Of a stretch of 8,685 nucleotides of DNA, positions 1-6,447 are shown in pieces. Positions within the stretch are counted from its first letter, which is position 1. Each line of letters begins with the position of its first letter. The DNA comes from JACRLW01 sp050181465 (GTDB lineage: Bacteria > Planctomycetota > UBA1135 > UBA2386), in NCBI GenBank assembly GCA_050181465.1, contig JBFXDD010000086.1, positions 1 through 8,685 on the forward strand, in the 5' to 3' direction. The translations under genes were made by a program, and so were the position numbers. The notes beneath the pieces are model-generated. The model worked only from the letters and a program-made list of their open reading frames with translations, ran no database searches and was not told where the DNA came from.

Positions 1-1601
1 GCGAGCGAGACCCAACGCCAGCGCAGAGCGAGGCCCACCGAGGGTCGGTAGAGCCGTTGTGCGACGAACTCCAACCCGTTTGCGAACAGGTCCTGGAATC
101 GTCGCCACCAACGCGCCGGTCCTCGCACCTCGGAGTTGGCATCGAAGTGGCGGAGGTGGACCGGCAGCACCGTCTTCGACTCGACGAGCGAGAACAGCAG
201 GACCGGCACGACCACCATCGGGATGAGGGACATGAACCGACCGAACAGCCCCGGCACGCCGAAGAGCGGGAGGAAGGCCACGACGGTCGTCAACACCGAG
301 AAGGTGACCGGCAACGCGACCTCCTGCGCGCCGTCGATCGCCGCGTCGATCGGCTTCTTGCCGCGCTTGCTGTGCGCGTAGACGTTCTCGCCGACCACGA
401 TCGCGTCGTCGACCACGATCCCGAGCACCAGGATGAACGCGAACAGTGAGATCAGATTGAACGACGCGCCCAGGCTGGGCATGAACGCCATCGCCCCGAG
501 AAACGACATCGGGATCCCGAGGGTCACCCAGATCGCGAGCTTGAAGCGCAGGAAGAGCGCGAGCACCACGAACACCAGGAGGAAGCCGCTGATGCCGTTG
601 CGCACCAGCAGCTCCTGACGACTCTTCAGGATCTGCGACTGATCGAACCAGGGCGCGATCTTGACGCCCTCAGGAATCCAACCGGGCGGCGACGCGCAGT
701 ACTCCTTCACCTCGTCGGCGATCACGATGGCGTCCTGATCGCCGACGCGGAACACGTTGACGAGTACCGCAGACTCGCCGTCGAAGCGCGTGTCCTGGTC
801 GGTCTCGGCGAAGTCGTCGACGACCTCGGCGAGTTCGCCGAGGTGCACGCGTGAGCCATCGGGCTTGCTCAGCACGACCAGCTTCTCGAACTCCTCGCCG
901 CGATACGCCTGCGCGCGCGTGCGCAGCAGGATCTCGCCCGAGCTGGTTCGGACCGAGCCGCCCGGCAGATCGAGCGACGATCGGCGCACGGCCTCCGCGA
1001 CCTGATCGAAGCTGAGTCCGAATCGGCGAAGCGAGTCCTCGCGCACCTCGATCGAGATCTCGTAGGGGCGCACGTTCACGAGTTCCGCGAGCGTGACGTG
1101 CGGCAGAGCGTTGAGGTCGTCACGCACTCGTTCCGCCGCGGTGCGCAGGCCGCGCGCGTCCAGCGATCCGGAGACCGCGACGCTGAGCACCTGCCGTCGC
1201 AGCACGACCTCGCTGACCACCGGCTCCTCCGCGTCTTCGGGGAACGTGTCGATCGCATCGACGCGCGCCTTCATGTCGTCGAGCGCGCGCGAGGCGTCGG
1301 TGCCCTCCAGCAACTTCACGACGACGAGGCCGCTGCCTTCGGACGCGTTCGAGCTGATCTTCTCGATCCCGTCGACGCCCTGGATCGCCTCCTCGACCTT
1401 GACGCAGATCGACTCTTCGACTTCCTGAGGCGTCGCGCCCGGGTACGGCACGCGTACGTGGATGAGGTCGGCAGGGAACTCCGGAAACACTTCGCGACGA
1501 ATCCGCGGCAGCATCACCAGGCCGGCCGCCATGACCAGCAGCATGAGGAGGTTGGCGGCGACCGGATTGCGCACGCACCACGCGACGAAACCCGTCTTCA
1601 T
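1..1601 (-). CDS. RND multidrug efflux permease, AcrB/HAE1-like (N-terminal 533 residues, cut by window edge)
   Basis: Inner-membrane proton-driven pump subunit of a tripartite efflux system, expected to take substrates from the periplasm or outer leaflet and pass them to the outer-membrane factor. I translated this frame from the sequence; it stays open to the window edge. It starts MKTGFVAWCVRNPVAANLL with TM1 at about residues 10-32, then REVFPEFP and the porter domain to about residue 330. TM2 begins near residue 337. TM4 carries LGIVVDDAIVVGENVY, with D398-D399 matching the proton-relay pair D407/D408 of E. coli AcrB. TM5-TM6 follow to about residue 482. AcrB-type proteins are about 1,030-1,050 residues, so roughly half is present. 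The ATG overlaps the stop of the adaptor gene (ATGA, 1598-1601), and a GGGAG lies 6 bases upstream (1608-1612). The DD pair and absence of heavy-metal (CusA-type) features favour the hydrophobe/amphiphile class. The actual substrate is unknown. Confidence 0.93.
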   Translation of the reverse strand, partial: MKTGFVAWCVRNPVAANLLMLLVMAAGLVMLPRIRREVFPEFPADLIHVRVPYPGATPQEVEESICVKVEEAIQGVDGIEKISSNASEGSGLVVVKLLEGTDASRALDDMKARVDAIDTFPEDAEEPVVSEVVLRRQVLSVAVSGSLDARGLRTAAERVRDDLNALPHVTLAELVNVRPYEISIEVREDSLRRFGLSFDQVAEAVRRSSLDLPGGSVRTSSGEILLRTRAQAYRGEEFEKLVVLSKPDGSRVHLGELAEVVDDFAETDQDTRFDGESAVLVNVFRVGDQDAIVIADEVKEYCASPPGWIPEGVKIAPWFDQSQILKSRQELLVRNGISGFLLVFVVLALFLRFKLAIWVTLGIPMSFLGAMAFMPSLGASFNLISLFAFILVLGIVVDDAIVVGENVYAHSKRGKKPIDAAIDGAQEVALPVTFSVLTTVVAFLPLFGVPGLFGRFMSLIPMVVVPVLLFSLVESKTVLPVHLRHFDANSEVRGPARWWRRFQDLFANGLEFVAQRLYRPSVGLALRWRWVSL

Positions 1602-2752
1602 CGGGCGCTCCCGATCTCGCCGGAGCCGACCCGAACACCCATTCCCTCGGTGGCGAGGTCCAGCGGCGTGATGCAGACACGCTCGCCTGCTTGCAGGCCG
1701 TCGGCGATCACGACGTGTTCTCGAGCGCGGTGGATCACGCGGACCTCACGGAAGTGCAGTCGATTGTCTTGATCGATCACATAGACGCGACTCGGCCCGC
1801 GCAGCGCCTTGCGCGGGAGCACGACGACGTCGCTCACTTCCCGGCCGTGCAACTCGGCGCGCACGAACAGATTGAGAAACATCGCCGCCGATTCGGGTGA
1901 CTCCACGAATGGGTTGTCGATCTCGACGACCACGCCGGCCATGCGTGTCTTCGGGTCGAGCCAGTCCTCACGACGAGCGACCTTGCCCTGCCACGTCTGC
2001 TCCTTGCCGGCGACCTCGCCGCGCAGGGTCACGGTCGAGGTGGCGAGGTCGAGCAGCGCGAGATCGTCTTGGACGATCGGCAACCGCACTTCCGCGCGCG
2101 CGCTCCCGAAGAGCTGCGCGAGCCGAGTGCCGCGGCTCACGAACTGGCCGTGTTCGACGTGACGCTGATAGGTGAACCCGTCGTAGGGAGCGAGGATGGT
2201 CGTGCGGTCGAGGTCGCGGCGCGCGGTCTCGAGCCGAGTGCGCGCGGCACTCAACCGTGCGGCGACTTCGGCAGCCTGCGGCTCGCGGCGAACGAGCGGC
2301 GGCGGCTCGTCGGCGCCGTGCAGGTCGCGCCATGCGCGGATCGCGGCTTCGGCCTCCGCACGTTCCACCTCGACGGCGACACGCGCCTGCGCGACGGCCG
2401 CCTCCGCTTCCGCCACGGCGAGCTGGTAGTCGCGCGGATCGATGCGCAGGAGCACCGCACCGGCAGCGAAGCGAGCGCCGACCCGTAGGCCGTCGCCGAT
2501 CTCGAGGATGCGACCTTGCACCTCGCTCACCAGTTCACCGGAGATCGCGGGCGTGACGGATCCCGTCGCCGGCACGATCGGTTCCCAGGTCGTGACCGCA
2601 ACCGGAACGACCTCGACCAAGGGCAGGACCTTCGGCGGCGGCTCTGCCGGCGGTCGCTTGCTGGCCTGGACCATGGCGTAGGCCAGCCCTGCGCCGAGTG
2701 CGAGAACGAGGAGCGGCAGCAAGACCGCGAGCACTGTGCGCACGAAATTCAT
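1598..2752 (-). CDS. RND efflux periplasmic adaptor (HlyD/AcrA-type membrane fusion protein)
   Basis: Adaptor of 384 residues that bridges the RND permease to the outer-membrane factor across the periplasm. An N-terminal hydrophobic segment (about residues 4-29, LPLLVLALGAGLAYAM) has no lipobox cysteine, so it is probably an uncleaved inner-membrane anchor. A proline-rich linker (34-40) follows. The first half of the lipoyl-like barrel-sandwich domain is at about 66-104 (VQGRILEIGDGLRVG). An alanine- and glutamate-rich helical hairpin spans about 108-184. The second lipoyl half is ILAPYDGFTYQRHVEHGQFV (186-205). A beta-barrel domain (220-302) and a membrane-proximal domain (303-384) complete the usual order. 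Length is typical. The start codon overlaps the outer-membrane factor stop (ATGA, 2749-2752). I see no Shine-Dalgarno sequence before it, so translation probably depends on coupling to the upstream gene. Family assignment is firm; specificity is not readable. Confidence 0.93.
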   Translation of the reverse strand: MNFVRTVLAVLLPLLVLALGAGLAYAMVQASKRPPAEPPPKVLPLVEVVPVAVTTWEPIVPATGSVTPAISGELVSEVQGRILEIGDGLRVGARFAAGAVLLRIDPRDYQLAVAEAEAAVAQARVAVEVERAEAEAAIRAWRDLHGADEPPPLVRREPQAAEVAARLSAARTRLETARRDLDRTTILAPYDGFTYQRHVEHGQFVSRGTRLAQLFGSARAEVRLPIVQDDLALLDLATSTVTLRGEVAGKEQTWQGKVARREDWLDPKTRMAGVVVEIDNPFVESPESAAMFLNLFVRAELHGREVSDVVVLPRKALRGPSRVYVIDQDNRLHFREVRVIHRAREHVVIADGLQAGERVCITPLDLATEGMGVRVGSGEIGSAR

Positions 2753-4194
2753 GAGTCGGAGTCGGCAGTGGGCGTCGATGCAGCGGCATCAGGCATGCCG
2801 CCGCCGAGTGCGAGGAGGAGATCGACTCGGTTGTCGAGTCGTGCACGACGGATCGCGATGAGTGCGGTCTCGGCCGCGAGTGCTCGGCGCTGCGTGTCGA
2901 GCAGAGTGGTCACGTCGAGCAGTCCGCCGGCGTAGCGATCGGCGGCGAGGTTCGCCGCGTCGTTGGCGAGACGCGCGCTGACTTCGAGTCGCGCGGCCTC
3001 CTCCCGCAACGTGGATTCGTTGGCGAGAGCGCCCTCGACTTCGGCGAGCGCGATGAGCAGCAGCGCGGCGAAGCGCGACTCGGCTTCGCGTCGCTCGGCA
3101 TCGCGAAGCTGGATCGTGTAGGAGCGTCGGCCGCCGTCGAAGATCGGTTCGAGTAGGTTCGCGCCGAGCGCCCACGTCCGGAAATCGAGATCGAGCAGGT
3201 CCTCGAGCTGGTTGCTCGTGGTGCCGCCGCTCACCGTCAGCGAGAGTCGCGGCCAGCGATCCGCCTTGGCCTCACCGTGGCGAGCATCGGCGGCAGCGAG
3301 CCGTCGTTCGACGGCGCGAAGATCCGGTCGTCGTCCGAGCAACTCAGCAGGGAGACCGCCGGGGATCGCGCTGCCGAGAGTCGGCAAGGTCGCGCCCGGG
3401 TCGAGCGCGGTCGCGGGATACTCGCCGAGAAGGACCTCAAGCGTGCGGATCGCGGCGTCGCGAGCCCGCGTGCGCGCGGCGATCGCGGCCTCGGCGGATT
3501 CTCGATCGGAGCGAGCCAGTGCGAGATCGAGAGCGGTCCGGACGCCGCTCTCGAATCGCCGTTCGACCATCTGCTCGGTCGTGCGGCGAGTCTGCGCCGT
3601 GCGGTTCGCGAGTTCGAGTTGCTGGACCGCTTCGACACAGGCGACGTGCGCCTTGATCGTGCGTGCGGCGAGTGAGAGCGTCGCGGCATCGACGTCCGCG
3701 GCGGCCGCAGCAAGGTCCGCGTTCGCGGCACGGTCCGCCGCGCGCAGTCGACCCCACACGTCGAGTTCCCAGCTCGCGTCGAGCGAGAACGTGAATTGGT
3801 TGGTCGTGTTGCTGAACACGCCGCCGCCGCCGCCGATCGGCAGTCCGACGAATGCGAAGCGGCGCCGCTGGGCGTCGAGTCGTGCCGTCAGGCTCGGTTC
3901 GAGCGAGGCACCGCTGAGTGCGGCGCGCGCGCGGGCGATATCGACGCGAGCCGCGGTGGCACGCAGATCGCGGTTGTTCCCCAGCGCACGTTCCACGCTG
4001 GCCTGGATCGATGGGTCGGCGAAGTGAGTCCACAGCAACTGCGGGTCGTCGATCGCCGTCGTCGTCGGATCCGAGGCGTTGCGATAGCGCTCGGGCAGCT
4101 CGATTCCGCCGTCGCGCGGGCTGTCTTCGATCGGTGTCGCGCAGGCGCCGAGAGCGGCGAGCGCGAGGACGGCTGGGTGCGGTCGTCGGATCAT
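2749..4194 (-). CDS. Outer-membrane efflux lipoprotein, OprM/NodT (TolC-like) family
   Basis: Outer-membrane channel of the tripartite pump, 481 residues, typical for the family. It begins MIRRPHPAVLALAALGAC: a short lipoprotein signal peptide with lipobox LGAC (residues 15-18), so Cys18 should be lipidated. The two tandem outer-membrane-efflux repeats cover about 60-255 and 280-465. Family signatures are SWELDVWGRLRAADRAAN (141-158), IPGGLPAELLGRRPDLRAVE (277-296), LLEPIFDGGRR (347-357) and RLDNRVDLLLALGGG (452-466). The same frame is open upstream to 4965, but that extension crosses the regulator gene in another frame and would bury the signal peptide. The ATG at 4194 is preferred because of the lipobox, a GGAGG 7 bases upstream (4202-4206) and an ATGA overlap with the regulator stop (4191-4194). 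A glycine run (121-125) lies before the first periplasmic helix region. Confidence 0.94.
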   Translation of the reverse strand: MIRRPHPAVLALAALGACATPIEDSPRDGGIELPERYRNASDPTTTAIDDPQLLWTHFADPSIQASVERALGNNRDLRATAARVDIARARAALSGASLEPSLTARLDAQRRRFAFVGLPIGGGGGVFSNTTNQFTFSLDASWELDVWGRLRAADRAANADLAAAAADVDAATLSLAARTIKAHVACVEAVQQLELANRTAQTRRTTEQMVERRFESGVRTALDLALARSDRESAEAAIAARTRARDAAIRTLEVLLGEYPATALDPGATLPTLGSAIPGGLPAELLGRRPDLRAVERRLAAADARHGEAKADRWPRLSLTVSGGTTSNQLEDLLDLDFRTWALGANLLEPIFDGGRRSYTIQLRDAERREAESRFAALLLIALAEVEGALANESTLREEAARLEVSARLANDAANLAADRYAGGLLDVTTLLDTQRRALAAETALIAIRRARLDNRVDLLLALGGGMPDAAASTPTADSDS

Positions 4195-4838
4195 TGCGTA
4201 GCCTCCGTCGGCCCGGCGCGCATGCCCGCGGCGCAGAACGCGATCAGACGCGCGAGGGTGGTGTCGAGGTCTGGCGGCGTCGGGTCGCCCTGGGTCAGCC
4301 AACTGAGCCGAAGCGTGCTCTGCATGGTGTGAGCGAAGGCGCCAATGGCGAGATGGATGCGCCAGGCGATCGAGGAGCCATCGAACTCGGGGAGCGCGCG
4401 GCAGAGCGCCGGCATGAACCGATCGCGAACTTCGCAGAAGCGCTCGAGCAGGAGTGCTTCCAGGGCTTCCGCCTCGGCCTCGAGATGGGCGCGCGCGAAC
4501 AAGCGCACGCACGAGTGCCCGCCCGGCTCGCGGAGGAGGTCGAGGGCAGGTCGAAAGAGCGCGTCGAGGATCGCTTCGATCGTCGGTGCGCGAGACTCGC
4601 GCTCGGCCGTGGCGAGGACCGTCGTCAAGAGATCCATCCGCCGCTGGTTCACCGGCATCAGCCGTCGGTCGAAGACGGCGACCAGCAGGGCTTCCTTGCT
4701 GCCGAAGTGGTAGTTCACCGCCGCGAGATTCACCCCCGCCGCCGCGGTGATCGCCCGCATCGAGGTGGCGGCGAAGCCCTGTTCCGCGAAGAGCCGTTCG
4801 GCCACGTCGAGGATCAGGGTCTTGGTAGAGAGGTCCAT
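4191..4838 (-). CDS. TetR-family transcriptional repressor, probable autoregulator of the RND operon
   Basis: Ligand-responsive DNA-binding regulator of 215 residues. The N-terminal domain (about 5-57) has the TetR layout: ILDVAERLFAEQGFAATSMR, then the helix-turn-helix AITAAAGVNLAAVNYHFGSK (29-48) with the family hallmark YHFGSKE. The helical C-terminal ligand/dimer domain (about 85-208) includes SSIAWRIHLAIGAFAHTM and LARLIAFCAAGMRA. This resembles the C-terminal domain of PsrA-like fatty-acid-responsive TetR proteins, a tentative judgement from memory. The frame is open upstream to 5027, but ATG 4838 is chosen because it leaves the usual short arm before helix 1 and lies downstream of the promoter and palindromes. 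The upstream 63 residues are arginine- and proline-rich and unlike protein. No clear Shine-Dalgarno sequence precedes this ATG. It is first in the efflux operon and ends in an ATGA overlap with the outer-membrane factor, so it should be co-expressed with the pump it controls. Confidence 0.92.
   Translation of the reverse strand: MDLSTKTLILDVAERLFAEQGFAATSMRAITAAAGVNLAAVNYHFGSKEALLVAVFDRRLMPVNQRRMDLLTTVLATAERESRAPTIEAILDALFRPALDLLREPGGHSCVRLFARAHLEAEAEALEALLLERFCEVRDRFMPALCRALPEFDGSSIAWRIHLAIGAFAHTMQSTLRLSWLTQGDPTPPDLDTTLARLIAFCAAGMRAGPTEATQ
4202..4206 (-). promoter_or_regulatory. Strong ribosome binding site deciding the outer-membrane factor start
   Basis: GGAGG on the minus strand lies 7 bases upstream of the ATG at 4194. 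It sits inside the last codons of the TetR-type regulator gene. It supports starting the outer-membrane factor at 4194 and not in the longer open frame reaching 4965. It is the best Shine-Dalgarno match at any start in the window. Confidence 0.75.
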
Positions 4839-4871
4839 GAATCGAGGGTCGCGACGGTGAGTGGCGAAGGT

Positions 4872-4895
4872 CGAACGTTCGTTTGAAACGATCGT
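4872..4895. promoter_or_regulatory. Candidate TetR-family operator (overlapping palindromes)
   Basis: Between the tetR-type start and its putative promoter lie three overlapping symmetric elements: CGAACGTTCG (4872-4881, perfect), CGTTTGAAACG (4880-4890, perfect around a central base) and ACGATCGT (4888-4895, perfect). Read as spaced half-sites, 4872-4885 is CGAAC-GTTC-GTTTG, a near-perfect inverted repeat with one mismatch. This resembles the published PsrA box (C/G)AAAC-N2-4-GTTT(C/G), quoted from memory. Position, 34 to 57 bases upstream of the repressor start and overlapping the putative -10 region and transcription start, suits autorepression. No binding data are available. Confidence 0.55.
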
Positions 4896-4916
4896 AGGCC
4901 GTGGGCTTCCGGTCAA
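4891..4916 (-). promoter_or_regulatory. Possible promoter of the tetR-efflux operon
   Basis: On the minus strand TTGACC (complement of 4911-4916) is a good -35 candidate, and TACGAT (complement of 4891-4896) is a fair -10 candidate. The spacing is 14 bases, shorter than the usual 16-18, so either the pairing is imperfect or the promoter uses another -10. Transcription would start near 4884, inside the palindrome cluster, leaving a leader of about 45 bases before the ATG at 4838. This is a pattern match only. Confidence 0.35.
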
Positions 4917-4971
4917 TGCGCGGTTGGCGGGATTGTTTCCTCGCCGGCCGCTGGGCTTGCGCCACGGGCCG

Positions 4972-5037
4972 GGACCCGAGGTCCTCGCGCGAGTGGTCCG
5001 GGCCGCACGGCCGGACTTCGGCCCCACGGTGCGGGCC
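4972..5037. terminator. Cluster of GC-rich inverted repeats, possible end of the ABC-unit transcript
   Basis: Three inverted repeats lie close together: GGACC-CGA-GGTCC (4972-4984); a bulged stem with arms 4996-5005 and 5008-5016 around GGCCGCACGGCC; and GGCCC/GGGCC arms (5020-5024 and 5033-5037). CGCAC at 5004-5008 can also pair with GTGCG at 5030-5034, so the stems are partly mutually exclusive. They lie about 130-200 bases downstream of the permease stop. No T-run follows on either strand, so this is not a canonical intrinsic terminator. It could be a U-less terminator, a 3'-end stabilising structure or simply chance in GC-rich DNA. Confidence 0.3.
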
Positions 5038-5169
5038 GCTCGACGCCGCCGGACAACCGGATGGATCGAGTGGCGGCTGCGAAGGATCGTTGCGAGGCCT
5101 CGCCGAGCGACGACCGGCGCGGGATCGCCGCGCTGGGCGAGGTCGCCACCCTCACGCGAAGGGTCCCCG

Positions 5170-6447
5170 TCAGCCTCGGATCGTCCGAAACCGAGCCAGC
5201 CCGATCCCGAGCGCGGCGGTGCCGATCACCACCAGCCAGCCTGCCGGCACCAGGGCGTCGGCCACAGCATGACCACGCCAGATGCCGCCCTCCAGGCCGG
5301 CGATGGCCCAACGTGCGGGGGAGAAGGAGCCGGCACTCAACATCCACGCCGGCATGACGATCTGCGGCACCATGCCGCCGCCGACCATGGCCAGGAGGCA
5401 GAGGATGCCCCAGGAAACGCCGGCGTTGGCCTGTTCGGTGCGACCGATGGTGGACAACAAGACGGAGACGCCGGCGAAGGCGTAGGCCGCGCTCGCTCCG
5501 GCGATGAGCAGCGCAGTCGGCGACGCGATGGTGACGCCGAACACCATGACTCCGAAGGCCAAGAGCACCCCCGAGACGACCAGCGACGTGATCATGCAAG
5601 CCAACAACTTGCCGCCGAGGATCGCGAGCCGACCGATCGGCGCGGTCCACAGCCGCACGAGGGTGCCCGCCGCGCGCTCGCGCACGAAGGTGAGCGCGAA
5701 ACCGGCGGCGGACCCCATCAGTCCCCAGAGCATGGCCTGCGGAAACGAGATGGCGTAGGCGTTCGGCGGACCGTCGCGGCGCCGCGTGACGTCGACGTTC
5801 CGAATCGTCGGACCGGTCATGGGCGAGCTGCCGTGGCCGTTCGCCTCCGCACTGCCGAGCTGCACGGTGCCGAAGAAGTTCTCGAGCGCGCCGAGGAAGG
5901 TCGTGAGCACGAGGCGCTGTGCACCCGGCATGGAATCGTCTTTCTGTGCGGCTTCACGCGCCTCTCGCGCGGCCTTCTGTGCCGCCTCGCGATCACTGAA
6001 GACATCGCGCAAGCCGCCGAAGGACGCTTCGACCAAGAATCCTTCGATCATCGCGCGCTCGGCGACACGCGCGGGATCACAGCCGAGTTCGATCTCGGTG
6101 GGTTCGCCCCGAAAGATGCCGAACGCTCCGGTCGGAACCCGCCGGACATCCACGAATGCGTTGGCCTTGCCCAACCGCACCCTGTCGATGGCAGCTTCCC
6201 GGCTCGCGCGAGAGAGGGTGATCGGTCGATCGGCAAGTCGCGCGAGAAACGCCTCTTTCGCCTGGTCGAGTCCGTCTTCGACCACGATCAGTTCGATCTT
6301 GCGCTGCTGGCCGGCGCCTTGCCCGCCGAAGATCGATCCGAAGAAGATCGCGAACACCGCGGGGAACGCCAGCATCCAAAACAGCGCCGGCTTGTCGCGA
6401 AGCAGAAGGAGCAGATCCTTCCGCGCCAAAGTCCAGATCGTGCTCAT
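5170..6447 (-). CDS. ABC-2 type transporter permease (exporter membrane subunit)
   Basis: Membrane subunit of 425 residues for the ATPase encoded just upstream. The N-terminus MSTIWTLARKDLLLLLRDKP is the cytoplasmic amphipathic start typical of ABC-2 permeases with DrrB/YhhJ-like architecture. TM1 is at about 21-40 (FWMLAFPAVFAIFFGSIFGG). A large extracytoplasmic domain (about 43-233) follows, then five hydrophobic segments near 236-254, 282-304, 309-331, 345-367 and 400-418, giving six in total. FVRERAAGTLVRLWTAPIGR (254-273) is the family motif after TM2. The large loop has a charged alanine-rich helix (about 151-171) that may form a coiled coil. Its ATG overlaps the ATPase stop (ATGA, 6444-6447), with AAGGAG 12 bases upstream (6460-6465). 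Substrate is unknown: drugs, lipids or natural products are all handled by relatives. Confidence 0.9.
   Translation of the reverse strand: MSTIWTLARKDLLLLLRDKPALFWMLAFPAVFAIFFGSIFGGQGAGQQRKIELIVVEDGLDQAKEAFLARLADRPITLSRASREAAIDRVRLGKANAFVDVRRVPTGAFGIFRGEPTEIELGCDPARVAERAMIEGFLVEASFGGLRDVFSDREAAQKAAREAREAAQKDDSMPGAQRLVLTTFLGALENFFGTVQLGSAEANGHGSSPMTGPTIRNVDVTRRRDGPPNAYAISFPQAMLWGLMGSAAGFALTFVRERAAGTLVRLWTAPIGRLAILGGKLLACMITSLVVSGVLLAFGVMVFGVTIASPTALLIAGASAAYAFAGVSVLLSTIGRTEQANAGVSWGILCLLAMVGGGMVPQIVMPAWMLSAGSFSPARWAIAGLEGGIWRGHAVADALVPAGWLVVIGTAALGIGLARFRTIRG

Larger units (their letters stand above)
4839..5169. other. Intergenic region between the ABC exporter unit and the efflux operon
   Basis: This is the only gap between genes in the window. 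I see no convincing protein-coding frame in it: the open frames crossing it give arginine- and proline-rich translations typical of non-coding frames in GC-rich DNA. The half near 4839-4916 holds the promoter and operator candidates. The middle (4972-5037) holds GC-rich inverted repeats. The remaining part, about 5040-5169, shows nothing I can assign. Confidence 0.7.

Noticed and set aside
1098..1772. Plus-strand open frame of 224 codons, and other frames at 57-1005
   Set aside because: Shadows of the RND permease, which is read cleanly on the minus strand with the conserved DD motif and transmembrane pattern. They are low-complexity Arg/His/Asp translations.
4839..5027. N-terminal extension of the TetR-type regulator to an ATG at 5027
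   Set aside because: It would add 63 Arg/Pro/Gly-rich residues before a standard TetR N-terminus and would overrun the promoter and operator candidates.
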